DNA of 64,000 nucleotides from Acanthococcus lagerstroemiae (GCA_031841125.1 CM063113.1:60629211-60693210); one strand, 5' to 3'; positions 34,500 to 46,512 are shown, counted from the first letter of the stretch. Notes: generated from the letters alone by a model not told the origin. Numbers and translations: made by a program.

Positions 34500-34685
34500 G
34501 GCCCAAGTCGGGATCGGATCAAAAATCTGATTGGATATTTGAAATCAGCGACCAAAGAAACCGTGTATCGATACTTTTTTATTCCAAGTCAGTTTTGCTC
34601 TTTTTTCGAATTTGAGGCTCCGGAGGGGGTCGGATCAAACATCTGAGACAATATTCGAAATCAGTAATCCAAATAACCGATATGT
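34500..34685 (-). repeat. satellite units, inverted relative to 32350-32740
   Basis: AAAAATCTGATTGGATATTTG (34520s) and ACATCTGAGACAATATTCG (34640s), each followed by AAATCAG, are complements of the unit at 32.35 kb. Confidence 0.65.
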
Positions 34686-34689
34686 ATTC

Positions 34690-35690
34690 CGATATGTTGT
34701 TCGATAGGTTTCCAATTAAGATTTCAAAGTTGATGTCACGTTCCAGCCTCCCTCGGAGGGGAGGGGAAGGGGGGAGAAGAAAATTTTTTCGCTCCAAAAG
34801 AATCGCGACTCTCCTAAATAACGATCCATATTTACCGCGCGTCGATGTAACCATCCGTTTGAGGGTGAAAGAAATATCGAAATTAGAAAGAAACACCCGG
34901 TATATAGTACCAGGTATAGTTGGTAGAAAGCTGTGACGTGGCTGAACCCCAAAACTTGAGATTTCGCGTGTTCTATTTGACACACGAATATTATATACGC
35001 TTCAGTTCGTAAACATGTCGGTACCTACTCCAAAACTCCATACGAGATACGTGCCCCTGAATTTGAGTGGCACACAATGAATACGGTCGTATCGACGCCA
35101 CCTTCACCGCCGCATTCGTGATTTCCCTCTGTCTAATTACCGCGCTTTGTTTTCGCTGTGAATAGTACGAGCCAGTAGTTTAATAATCTCGTAAAACTTT
35201 TTATTTTGCGAACACGTAATTTGTGCGACTGGCGTGGCGACCGTGCGCCAGATACGTACTACTAATCGCGCTTTGTCAACACACTCCTGTTCAAATGCAA
35301 CCGCAAATTAAATCAACGTTTGTTGCTCTCATCTCTCGTCATCTGTTCTATCTCCCGCCTCCGAGAGTTTCGTGCCTCGTATGTTTTTGGCTGATTTATT
35401 AAAATAAAAAATAAGGTATTACTTCGGGTCTAATAGTGCGGGGAGGTGGGGGAGGGGATAAACTTTGCTCAACGTCTCATGACAAAGGAAAGCGAGTGAT
35501 ACTAACTTTTACAAGCAATTAAGTTATGTGAACAATTGTCATGCGAATCGATAAAGCATAACTAGGAATAGAACGCTGTTGATTTGCTGCGGTATCTGCT
35601 CAATAGGTAGCGAGATTGTCGCGGGTTTTCCGACACGATTTTTCCTTTTTCCGACGAGCCTCGAATTCACTGGCGGCCTCGAGCGAGGTG
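34690..35690. other. unique sequence, no gene recognised
   Basis: A 134-codon minus frame (34579-34983) overlaps the satellite and has no domain. 35000-35690 is CpG-richer unique DNA. Confidence 0.3.
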
Positions 35691-35699
35691 TGATGTCGC

Positions 35700-35855
35700 G
35701 GTCGCGCGCCGTCGGGACCCCGACGAGTCACGAACGCGTCAGCGGACGTGAAGCGATGTAGTCGTGAACTCGTCAATGCCCGTGAAGCGAGATGTTGGGG
35801 CCCCGACGAGTGACAAACTCGTCAGCGGGCGTAACGCGATACGAGACGCGATTGT
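35700..35855. repeat. short tandem repeat with GACGAGT hairpins
   Basis: Units like CCCCGACGAGTCACGAACGCG, AGTCGTGAACTCGTCAATGC and CCCCGACGAGTGACAAACTCG are each followed by CAGCGGGCGTGAAGCGA variants, three times in 150 bases. Each unit can form a GACGAGT/ACTCGTC stem. Confidence 0.6.
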
Positions 35856-36049
35856 TGCGAGGATTCACGGAAATTTTTAGTACGACGCTAACAACGGCGG
35901 GTAAACTTGTAACATTATTAAAAAGGAGACCAAACTCTCGCGGACTTTCCCGTGAGGAAAAGGCTGCTGTTTTAAAATCGACATCTTAGAGCAAAATAGT
36001 GTTATTTACATTTTTGGGGGGAAATGAAATTGTTGATATAACTGGAAAA

Positions 36050-37890
36050 GAAACTTCACGCTTTATTATGTGCAACGCTGCATGTCGATGCTGGCAAAAT
36101 ATTAACTTTACATGAACATGATGTTCCGATTCCGTAATACAGGAGTGATAGGCGATTGAAAACTTCTTCTCCCTTTTCTGTCAATTTCAATAAAATATAT
36201 ACAACATTGTTTTGCTCGAAGGTGTTGAAATACTTTCTATATCTCGTCTGTCGTCTCTTGTATCTTTTTCTTCGTAACAGCAACGGCAATCATAATGCAT
36301 CTGCTGTGTAGGAAAACACGTTACCAACGAACTAGAAATGTGACGTGTTACAAGAAAAGGACCTGAGTGTCCAGAACTGCTGAATGGACATTTAGGCCTT
36401 TTTCTTGTGATGCGTCGCAAATGGTAAAAATCAATTCTTGTGGTGCTTTTGAGCTGTATTGCAGAAGCTGACCTTACTAAGTCACAGACGCTGATTTTTT
36501 GCGTTTCTACCATGGACTATTTGAAGGGTACAGGGAAAGGAGTAGACAATTTACTTTTGTGGCGAAGCGAGAAAAATGAAAAACAATTTGTTTACATACG
36601 TGGTTCTTTATCTTACGTGAATTTTGAAACCCTTTTTTTCTGGACTGTAACATCCTTTCAGGCATCCTACCATAGCTTAGCTTCTACTCATTACTCCCGT
36701 TCCAACGGTATCAATAACTCAGTTTCGCCAAAAAAGTGACTTATCTGCTTCTTTCCCTGTACCCTTCATTTGGAAATGTTTTCCGACACTTACAGTCGTA
36801 ACTGACGAACTGCTGACCAACTGGGTTGTTAATATTCGTAGTTTATTCGATTTCTTCAACCGTCTGCTTTATTTTCGCATTTTGACACCAGCGAACAAAG
36901 CGACTAAGAAAGTTTTCGTCAAGTTGTGGCTATACCTATATTTGGGAAATTCCATTTAAGCGTATTGAAACGAATGAAGAAAAAGGGAAATACGTCAAAG
37001 ACACCGGTACTAAAAAATTCCTTACTGCATGTTCTTCAAAGTATTACAATGTATATCAAATTTACGCTGGCCATTATACAAGTGAACATCTGGAGGCGAC
37101 AGTTTTTGAACGATTTGTTCAAAAGTAAATGAAATGTAACTTTCTGTTCTCGGATCAGTGTAAACGAAGCCAGTATGCTTCTTTCTGTGCGTGGACCGGA
37201 AAAAAGTTGCCGTAAATCTACCCTTTCGGTTTTCTTTAATTTTCTCGATGTATAGGTAGCGGTACCTTGACACTGGAACTTCACCAAGACTCAGCCATCA
37301 ATACTTGAGTCAGAAGGACCTGAAAAAATAGGATGATGAAAATCGACATCTGATGAGTGAAGAGCACCAATATGAAGACCATTGTAAACCATTTTATGGT
37401 GTTTAAATAGAATTCACCAGTATCGGTATCTCTGTGAGATCAACTGGAGGGCCCTAGAGTGTAAAGGGGAGCAGGCACCACAACTTCATCAGTATTCCTC
37501 GTCATTTTACAGACTGTGGCATCGTATTGGGAAGTCTTAGGTGGTGTATTGCCTTTGTTTTCCTTGTTTCCCGAATAGTCCGATTCAAAACATGACGAAT
37601 ATCTTGACAATGAGGAGAGATAATAGAACGACCATTCCAATTGTAATCGATTCCTGATGACCGATTTTCAGCTTAGATCAAAGTATCACACAACTTCGAC
37701 TTCAGGCAGTTGCTCAGTGCTACCATCACTGCCAAAAATTGTGGATTTCCCAAATAGCCCCATCGTACGGTAGTTCGTCGGTATTGTGTTTATCTGCACA
37801 GTAGATGCACCATGATTGTCATTGCTGTTACGAAGAAAAAAAGAGACATGCGAGTAAGAACCGACAGACGAAGTAGAAAACATTTTTAAA
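36050..37890 (-). other. unidentified block with coding-like minus-strand frames
   Basis: Several moderately long minus-strand frames with varied, non-repetitive composition follow each other. 37883-37686 ends TEQLPEVEVV. 37640-37440 ends DEVVVPAPLYTLGPSS. 37287-37022 contains GRFTATFFRSTHRKKHTGF. 36513-36187 contains HYDCRCCYEEKDTRDD. Hydrophobic runs, possible signal or membrane segments (near MVFILVLFTHQMSIFIILFF), occur in neighbouring frames. No frame is complete, I recognise no family, and a MITE (36523-36767) lies inside. It may be a decayed gene or retro-insert, or chance. Confidence 0.2.
36523..36767. mobile_element. 245 bp palindromic MITE, TIR GAAGGGTACAGG, ATTT duplication
   Basis: Arms share GAAGGGTACAGGGAAAG and continue for about 40 bases with scattered mismatches. 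ATTT flanks both ends (36519-36522, 36768-36771). The interior contains GTTCCAACGGTATCAATAAC, close to the core of the 249 bp family, although the termini differ. Confidence 0.82.
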
Positions 37891-37894
37891 AATC

Positions 37895-39525
37895 AAATCT
37901 TCTCTCGCGGGCGTACCCGCGTGAGAGTTTTATTCATTTTTATATTTCGTTTTTCTTTTTGTCTTTGATAGCGAATTTTCGAGTCTTGATTTGTATCATC
38001 CTGACAGGAAACTCGGTCCACACATTTTCCAGAGTTGACAAATGTAACAAAATCCCCACTTATTAGGCCGAATCGAACAGATCCTCAGTCGACGAAGTGT
38101 GTATTGACTTTTTATTTTCTGTTAGCAAAATTGTGTTCTCCCTCTTTCCAACTTCCTCCTCCAAAACAAAAAATAGCTTCGGTTCTTTCACGTCCTTAAG
38201 TCATCAACTAACTAGTTAGAGGCCGTTCAAATTAAATCAGGGACTACGGCGTAACAGCTCTGTAAGTTCTCAAAATTCCCTAAAATCTCCTAGGAAATTG
38301 AATCCGCCGAAACTTTTGTCCACTTCTTGTAAGAGCGAGCATTCCAGGACGTGAGCCCCCATCCCCAGGAATAGCATTTGATTCTCGATCTCCGCTTTCG
38401 CTGAAAAAGTCGTAGCTGATTAGCCCTACTGACTTCTTGATCGTCCAGATTCTTGAATATTCTCAGCTCTACTGTATTTGAAAGATTGCGGAGACGAAAT
38501 TAAAAACGAAAAAACACGCTAAAAGGAAAGCGGATTTGACGGTCGAGAAACGGATTTAGAAAGAAACTTGCGTCTTTTCTATGTTTGCAGAACTTCATGA
38601 ATTAGGAAATGAAATCTCAAAACACCAACTTTCCGTCCCACCAAATTTGTGCAAGGTGGAGTACAAGGTATTTCTCAACTTCGCATTCATAATACTTCTA
38701 GGGCAGGTACAACCCCAACTTGGATGCGACCATACAGGAAATCTAGTCCATAATTTTGGTGTGAAGATCTGTTTAAAAGAACTAGATAGTCCTCCTCTCC
38801 GTCACCTCCCAAAATTTATTCACTTATATTCAGAAAACTAAATTTGCATCTCTTTAAACATGTTTCAGAGAGGAATGTATGAAGTATTTCTCAACTCCCC
38901 CCCCCCCTCCCACTCGTGATTCTTCCAGATCAAGGCGAAGAACTTTAATATGACCACTTTTACGAATTAAATAGCGTATAATTTTCATTTCAAAAACAAA
39001 AGACTGATAGAACTGAAAAATCCCCGCCCCTCTGAGATTCTGAAAGAAAAAAAAAGAGGTGTGTTTCACGAATCTAACTGTTGTTCGTGATTTTGCTCAC
39101 TGCTAACCGTAATGTACTAGTGACGTGGATGACGAGTGGTGAAGGAAAAACTCCTATGATTTCAATACTAAGCTGTTTGTTTTATTATACCTCCACCCCC
39201 TCCAAGCTAATATCCAACGAACGGGAGAGAAACAAACTGAAATAAGCGATCTCAGGAAAATTCCTTCGTAGTCCAGTATAATTATCCAAAAAGGTGACAA
39301 ATAAACGCAAAAATTCTTGGAAAGATGAACAAATTTCTGTGAGCAGAGGGCGTGCTAACTACCCAGCCTGCTTCTCTGTTTTCTTTATACCCTGAAATTT
39401 CTCCCTTCACCCCTCTCCCAATTTACTGAGAAACCACGCTCTGAATTTCGTATTTTCAAGATATTTATCAGTGTCTGTAATGACTTACGAAAACTCTGAA
39501 AATGTTCATTAAGCCTATCGTCGAA
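37895..39525. other. no gene recognised
   Basis: Short unassigned frames only. GTATTTCTCAACTTCGC (about 38668) and GTATTTCTCAACTCCCC (about 38883) hint at a diverged tandem unit. There is a C-run near 38896. Confidence 0.3.
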
Positions 39526-39529
39526 TCGA

Positions 39530-40440
39530 AACACCATCTGTGGCCGTTTCTTAGTCGCAGAATTCAATTTTGGTAGTGTTTTGATTGTGAGTTAAAATCG
39601 TGACTCTTGGAAAGGAGAGGGGTTCAAAATGTTCGTGAAATACAATATAGGTTGTACAGTTTCATATGTTCAAGGTATTGCTTAACTCATTTTTAATTAC
39701 CATTTGACCGTAGTTAGTAAACTGTGGTTTGTGTGTGGAAGGAGAGCAGGTTGAAAATTCCGCCGTATGGATGTCGTTGTTTTAGATTTCTACGGTCGTT
39801 GAACTTAATTTTGGCAATATTTTAACCCTAACTCGCTGCTTGTGATACCTAAGGAGATGAAGAGGAAGTTTATTGGTGATAATACTTGCGAACAGAGGGC
39901 TTTCTTTGTGGGGGCACGTAGGGTGTCCCCAAAGAAAATTTCGAAAATATCGAAAAATTCCCATAAAAACTGAAAAAATGAAAGAATTTGATTATCCAAA
40001 TACAAAATCAACTAGTGTGCCTCGAAAAAAGAAGTGACAAAAAAAGGCCTGCTTGCGAACAAGTGCATTTTGAGTATCATATTGTAAGTTTCAAAGGTCG
40101 CTGAACACATTTTTGGTACTGTATTCCGAAATACGAGTAAAAGAACTTGTACAAGATGGGGAGAAATGGAGAGGTGCATCAAACCGGTCGTAAGACTGAT
40201 AACCTTATTATCATTTCGACCATAATGTAAAACCTTTTGCATCTGCAGCGCGAAAGGGCGAGGAAAGAGTTCATAAATAAAAATACGAGTATTCACGAGT
40301 CGGTCTAATACGAATATATTATACTCGTACTTTATATTTTGAAGGTCACTCAACGCATTTTTGACAATATTCGACTCCAACTTGTAACCTGTCGTATTTT
40401 CTGTGGAAGTGAGTGGGGAGGGGATTTTAAAGTTCTCACA
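39530..40440 (+). repeat. satellite array, about 125 bp unit
   Basis: Cores like GGTCGCTGAACACATTTTTG (about 40095), GGTCACTCAACGCATTTTTG (40345), GGTCGTTGAACTTAATTTTG (39793), TTGCTTAACTCATTTTTA (39675) and AGTCGCAGAATTCAATTTTG (39550) are spaced near multiples of 125. A GGAGRGG-type purine run ends each unit. Confidence 0.65.
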
Positions 40441-40457
40441 TTCACGAATAGATATAA

Positions 40458-40565
40458 CTAGGGGGCTTCGCCCCCTGGCCGCTTCGCGGCCCAACCCCCC
40501 GCCGTCACTCGCTTTGCTCGTGCCGGCCTTACTCGGCGCTTCGCGCTTCGTCCAACCGCCACAGT
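40458..40565 (-). repeat. run of perfect GC hairpins; shares text with the SINE tail
   Basis: GGGGGCTTCGCCCCC and GGCCGCTTCGCGGCC are perfect 6-bp stems with a TTC loop, and GCGCTTCGCGC follows shortly after. CACTCGCTTTGCTCG and the preceding C-run align with GCACTAACTTTGCTCAG at 59838. The two sites may share the 3' tail of one retroelement family. The 249-codon minus frame crossing this point is not a gene. Confidence 0.6.
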
Positions 40566-40699
40566 CATCAGTGTTTGGTCTAAAACTTTTGTTACTGAGT
40601 TTAGGTTTGCTTTGCGCTTCTTTGGCTCCCCCTCTATCAGCGGTCCTCAATCTTCCATCATGAACTCCCTTCCATCCTTTCTTCATCACGAGCCTCCTC

Positions 40700-42072
40700 C
40701 TCCTCCACCACGACCCCCTCGTTGACCATGGCTGCTCTCCGACTCCACGGTCACGCCTCAACAGCCGCAGCCCTCCTCAGCCATAAATTCCTCCCCCACA
40801 ATGGCCGTAGTCCTCCACCTAGTCTCCCCCAATCACCCTCTTCCACCCCGAGTGCCTTCCATTAGGACCACGTCCTTGAACCACCCCATACCACTATGGC
40901 CTTCATTTCTGTTCACTTACCACACCCACACCAAGACCTCTTAATCCGTCACTACAGCCTCCCCAATGGCGGGCTTAGTCTCTCTCTAAAGTCTTCCCGT
41001 TCCGCGGCTCCATTACCCACTGCCTCCTCGCTCAACCACCACAAAGATCCCCTGGTCCTCCAACCAGGAGCTTCCACCACCATGACCACCCCTCTCCCAC
41101 AAGAACCCTTCCCTTCAAGACCACCTGCCCAGAACCAGGACCTTCCGCACCATGGCCTTCATTCGCCGCCTCTCACCAAGAACTTCCTCCTCCACCAGGA
41201 CCTATTACTCACCATTACCCCCACACCATCCAGGGCCTTTATCCCCCTCCTGAGGTCACGTCACCCATGGATCGCCTTCCCATCCTGGAGCTCTCTCTCC
41301 AACATGAACCACCTCCTAGGAGTAGGCTATTCATGGAGAAATAAGCTATTAGCGGGGCAGGGTAAGCGATCCGCAGTCTCTACTCCCTCCCAATGGCGGT
41401 CTTAGTCCATCTCCACAGCCTTCCCTTCCGCGGCTCTATCACCCTACGGCCTCCTTGTTCAACCACATCGAAGATCCCCTGGTCCTCCAACCAGGAGCTT
41501 TCACCACCATGACCACCCCTCCCGCTACCAGAACCTTCCGCACTATGGCCTTAATTTGCCTTCCCGGCCGCCTCTCTCACCAAGAACTTCCTCCTTTACC
41601 AGGACGCATTCCTCACTATTATCCCCTCCCCAATTGGTGCCTTTACCTCCCTCTACAGTCCCCGCCACCACCGTGGTTTTCCTCCCCTTTGGGAGCTCCC
41701 ACCTCTACCATGAGTACCTCTTCCCCCGGGCTTTTATCGACTAAAATTTTACTGCCCCATCTATGATCCTCACCCACCTCTACCTCCTCTTTCCTCAATG
41801 ACCACCCTCTCCTACCAAGGATTTTCTCCGCCACAAGGACCTCTCACCCTCCACTACCCCATGGGCTTGATCGCGCTTCAGAGCCCCTGTCCCCACTATG
41901 GCTCTCCAACCCTCTTGAAGATCCCTGACTATCCACTCAGGAGCTCTCACAACCATGACCACCCCTCCCCTCAAGAGCCCTTCCCCCTCAAGACCCCACC
42001 ATGCCAACAGCCCCTCCCGCACCACGGCCATTTTTCTCCCTGGTCCCCTTTCTCACCAAGGACTTTCTCCTA
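40700..42072 (+). repeat. left arm of large inverted minisatellite duplication
   Basis: This strand is strongly pyrimidine-rich. CCTGGTCCTCCAACCAGGAG recurs at about 41050 and 41480, with a diverged third copy near 41930, giving a period near 430-450 bases. Smaller units such as CTTCATTTCTGTTCAC, ACCAGGACCT and ACCATGACCACCCCT repeat within. The sequence matches the complement of 44660-45975 by eye at clearly above-random identity. Frames up to 169 codons are open only because this strand has few stop triplets; products are low-complexity Pro/Ser/His/Leu. Confidence 0.82.
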
Positions 42073-42074
42073 GC

Positions 42075-44655
42075 CTGTTGCGTTTGAGATGGAAGAATTT
42101 TGCGAATGACTGTCAAGCCTATTAACACCTAACAGGAATACAGCCATATTATGCTTATTGATATCATGACTCGTAAATTTTCTTTCCCCCTCCCCATCCC
42201 ACTTCATCGCGGAATTAGAAAAAAGAACGGATCGAGCTCCAAGATCTCTGTAGCTCGTTGTTACAGTATTGCGTTTTTGTTTCTGTGTCAACCTCCTCTT
42301 CTTTGTGCTCAACGAATTATAGGGAAAAGTCAGCAAATTCTGGCTACTAGTTGAGGAGGTCGAGAAGATGAGATTTTTCTTGTGTAGCTTCTGTCAACTG
42401 AAATTGAAGAAAATTTCAGTCAGGATATTCAAAAGTCGGTAAATTTTGAAATCTAGTTACCAAACGGGAAAATTTAAAAGGTTGAGCATGATTTTCTTTT
42501 ATTTCCGCCGAGCTGATATTTTTGGCCTTTTTACTATTTTCAATAGATTTAGTTCCGTTGCCCCTAATACTGAGTGATAGAGATATATCAGGCAGGGAGA
42601 GGCATGCGTTGAATACAGAATTTAAGGAGCCAGAGATCTCGTTCTGTCTCTGCATGCAGAATTTAAGGTACCGGAGATTCCACTTCATCTTTCTATCTGT
42701 TCATATTGATTAGCGGTTTGCCTGTCTGTGGGCTGGCAAGTGAGTTATCTGTTTCACTTTTGATCTGCTCATTTTTCACGGACTAGCGGAATCTTAGCTC
42801 CTGCAATTTTTTAAAATTTTTCGATAAACCTGCGCAGGTTTTGCTGCAAGTAACACCTACTTCTTTGATTCAGAGGTTCAGACTGAGTGACCAGAAATTA
42901 CGGCACAACACGAGCTAGTTCTCTGCCTAAATTTTCCACCTACTAGAGCACGTTGGGAAGATGGGACTCGTCGAGGAACTTCGAATTCAATCGAAACTTA
43001 AACTTTCGTTTTAAGAAAGCACGTTATCCTGTTGAAAATGGTTTCTTGAGAGAAGTCTGAATTTGTTGGAAACATTCTCCACCTCTCCCCCCTCCCCGTT
43101 ACGGCAAACCTTCGGGAGTTTCACTTCATGTGGTTTTTTGTGAATAACTTTCCGCTGAATGTTCGTAACAAATGCTGACGGACGTCTTCCTACCACGAAG
43201 TCTCATTGTTTAGAATTTTGTTTACTCCAGTTTACACTTTCTTCCCCGAAATTCAGTTTCCGTCTTTTCGCATTTTAATCGAATGGACAGCCTAATGTTT
43301 TACGTTCACGATGACACGTTTAGCCGGGTGAATTTATTCTCCAAAATATTCGTCTCCTTTTAAGTCGCCTGCTGGACTGCGCTCTCGGCATTTTACTTTG
43401 TCACCCGATTAACAAGACGAAAATCCGTTAATCCTTAATTAGCATAGTTTACGTTGGTTAACAAAACGCCCAGTTCGTAAAAAGTTTGACGAGTCTTTCG
43501 ACGGGACTTTCGAAAGCGGAAAAGCGAAAAAACACGCCTTTTTGTATCGCTCTCGGAGGTAGGAAAAGAAAAAGATGAGTAAATTTGTCGCTCCACTAGA
43601 AAAAGGCAATGATTTTCTTTTTACGGCGTAACGTCCGGTACGCGAGCCGTAACGAACATTCTGGAAAACTCGCTAACGTTTTAAATTGAAGATGGCCGCG
43701 TTTTTACACGGAAACTTTTCTTTTTTACATTTTCTCGCTAAATTGTAGGCCGCTGACGAACTTCTAAAGGGCGCTCGCTAGGACGGGCCGAAATTTCAAA
43801 TGACCGTAATTAAAAATATATTACACTTTAAAGCGACGAAAAATTGCCCGCGGATTACGCCGGCAATAAAAATATTAAAGGGAACGAAGGTGTGCAGCTG
43901 CGAAATTCAAAAGAAATATATTTTTCTTTTATTTGGCGCCGGTGCTCAGCCACAGCGAACATTATAGCGAGCTTTTTAACGAGCGACTTTCTTTTTCTTT
44001 CATTTTTCTCTTTTTGGTAAGCTGATACCTTGACGGATCGATTGGCTTTAAGAATGAATAACACTTGACGTATATCTATTCAGCGGGTTCATTAAAAGGT
44101 AATTGAGCCTAACGTTCCACAAACGTGTTCGAATATAATGCAATTTGTGACTTTCAAACCATGTGGGCGAAAAGTGTTTGCTGTCATCACGCGGCCTGAG
44201 CAAAACTTAAGGCGAATTCGGAGTAAAAGAAGTCTCAAGAAAATATTGGGTTTCGTACCAAGTCTCGCTAGTAACGGTGGCTATTGCTTTGCCCATTTAC
44301 AATGGTTTTCAAGTTGATGGAAAATACAAAGTAAACATTCCTTCTCAGGTGTCCCTTAGATGGTAAAATCAGTGCAAATACGATGATAACTTCGCAAATC
44401 TGTCTACATATTAAAAACCAAAACTCCCCCCCCCCCTCCCTCCTGAAAAAAAAACTCCAAGGAGCCTGATATCTAAATCCCGGCCTTCGTCTAAGACATA
44501 ATAAGACATAAAAAGACATAATTACCCATACTGCGGGTTGCCTACCTAAAAATCAGAAAAATTGCAGGGGCAGATCAGCTACTTTCAAGGACATAATCTG
44601 TTTTAACATGAAAGATCTACAAGTTTTAAAACGTAACCGACATAATAAGACGTAA
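42075..44655. other. spacer between the inverted arms
   Basis: Mostly unique DNA without a recognisable gene. CAGAATTTAAGGAGCC and CAGAATTTAAGGTACC (42617, 42657) form a small duplication. GACATAATAAGACATA-type units (about 44493 and 44640) sit just outside the right arm. Confidence 0.4.
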
Positions 44656-44659
44656 TTCA

Positions 44660-45975
44660 TGGTTGTAGAGGGAGCTCCTGAAGGGGGAGGAGGGCCCCTG
44701 TGGGGGCGTGGGCTGTGGACGGAGATGGAGGCCCTGGGTGAAGCAGGGGGTTAAGATGAGTAAGGGGACCCGATGGAGGAGAAAGTCCTTGGTGAGAGAG
44801 GGGACCAGGGAGAGAAATGGCCGTGGTGCGGGAGGGGCTGGTGGCGGGGTCGGGTCTTGAGGGGGGAGGGCTCTCGGGGGGAGGGCTCTCGGGGGGAGGG
44901 GTGGTCATGGTTGTGAGAGCTCCTGGGTGGATGGCCAGGGATCTTTAAGGGAGTTGGAGGACCATAGTGAGGATAGAGGCTGTGAAGGGAGATAAATCCC
45001 AGGGGTAATCGTGGGTGAGGGGTCCTCGTGGTGGAGGAAATGGTTGGTAGGAGAGGATGGCCATTGAGGAAGGAGGAGGTAATGGTAGGTGAGGGTCCTG
45101 GAGGGGCAGTAAAACTTTAGTGGATAAGGGCCCGGGGTTATAAGAGGTACTCATGGTGGAGGAGGGAGCTCCTGAAGGGGAGGAAAACCACGGTGGTGGC
45201 GGGGACTGTAGAGGGAGATAAAGGCCCCGGTGGGGGGTAATGGTGAGCAAGAGGTCCTGCTGGAGGAGGAAGTCCCGGGTGAAAGCGGGACTGCGGAGGG
45301 AAATGAAAGTCATAGTGCGAGAGAGGCTGGTGGTGTGGATCTGAGGGGGAAGGGTGGTCATGGTGATGGGAGCTCCTGAGTGGAGGACCAGGAGATCTTC
45401 ATGGGAGTTGTGATGAGGAGGCCGCCAAGAAGGAGCAGGGGAAGAGGAAGACTGTAGCGAAGGATTATGGCCGCAATTGGGAAGGGCGTAGTGATGGGTG
45501 AAGAGGTCTTGGTGGGAGTGTGGTACGTGAACAGAAATGAAAGCCATAGTGGTGTGGGGGTGGTCGGGGGGACGTCCTAATGGAGGGTACTCGGGGTGGA
45601 AGAGGGTGATCGGGGGCGACTAGGTGGAGGACTGGGTGATGATCGGAGGGATGAACGGAGGGTGCCATGTGGGGAAGAAGCTGTGGATGGAGAAAGTCAT
45701 GGAGAGGATAATGTAAAGAGATTAAGGCCCAGTTGGTGGTCGATGGTTGTAGAGGTGAGGAGGAAGTCCAAGAGATAGGGCCTACCCGAATGTGCAGAAG
45801 AAAAGGGTTCGCAGGAGGAATACTGCGGAGGTAAAAGACCATAGGGTGGGCACTGAAGCCTCTGATAGGAGATTATGGTCGTTCTGGGGGAGGAATTTGT
45901 GGCTGAGGAGGGCTGCAACTGTTGAAGTGCGACCGTGGAGGCGAACAGCGACCGTGGTGAACAAGGGGGTCGCTG
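44660..45975 (-). repeat. right arm of large inverted minisatellite duplication
   Basis: In complement, this reproduces the left arm in order: GCAGCCCTCCTCAGCCA, then CACCCTCTTCCACCCCGAGT, CCACTATGGCTTTCATTTC, CTCCTGGTCCTCCACTCAGG and ACCATGACCACC. It contains about 270 bases near its outer end (CATAATCTCCTATCAGAGG to CATCACCCAG) that the left arm lacks. The 200-codon minus frame 45547-44945 begins MAFISVHVPHSHQDLF, paralleling MAFISVHLPHPHQDLL of the other arm. That shows homology of the arms, not coding function. Confidence 0.82.
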
Positions 45976-46004
45976 CGAGATTTGAAGAAAGGGGAAGCCC
46001 CGGG

Positions 46005-46512
46005 AGGGATGAGATGCCAGCTGAATTATTACGGAACTTGGGAGAATATGTACTTGATGGATTGTACAAATTAGTATGTTATGTTTACGATAAAGGGGAA
46101 ATGCGAGAGGACTTAAAAAGAGTGATATTATAACTATATATATATTTAAAAAAAGGAAAACGGGGATAGGTGTGAAAATTATCGAACAATTAGACTTCTT
46201 TCGCATGCTTCAAAAATGTTAACTACGATAATTTACTGGAGAATTGAGGAAAGAATAGATACAGAACTGGGAGATGATCAGTTTGGATTAAGAAAAAGTG
46301 GAGGTACTAGGGAAGCATAGTAATAGCTTTGAGATTAATTGTAGATGGGAGACTCAAAAAGGGACAGGATACATAAATGGTATTCGTTGATATTGAAAAA
46401 GCTTTTGACAATGTTAAATGGGATAGAATGTTTGATATTCTAAAAAAGATAGGAATAAAATTTAAAGAAAGACGAATTACTTTAAACTTATATAAAGGAC
46501 AGAAAGCTACAT
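46005..46512 (+). pseudogene. LINE C: reverse-transcriptase fragment
   Basis: Three frame-shifted pieces follow each other: DEMPAELLRNLGEYVLDGLY, then ENYRTIRLLSHASKML and DDQFGLRKSGGTREA, then FVDIEKAFDNVKWDRMF with DILKKIGIKFKERRI. These are the fingers and motif A of a LINE reverse transcriptase, similar in wording to LINE A. Stops and frameshifts separate them. The piece begins right at the outer edge of the inverted minisatellite arm. Confidence 0.82.

Noticed and set aside
40012..40761. 249-codon minus-strand open frame
   Set aside because: It crosses the satellite array, the GC hairpin block and the start of the minisatellite arm. Its composition changes abruptly at each border and no domain is present.
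40896..41405. 169-codon Pro/Leu/His-rich plus-strand frame as a gene
   Set aside because: It lies in a pyrimidine-rich minisatellite with few stop triplets. The homologous arm is open too but full of indels, and the peptide is low-complexity.
44945..45547. 200-codon minus-strand Pro-rich frame as a gene
   Set aside because: Same minisatellite in the other arm. Similarity to the first arm reflects DNA duplication, not protein conservation.
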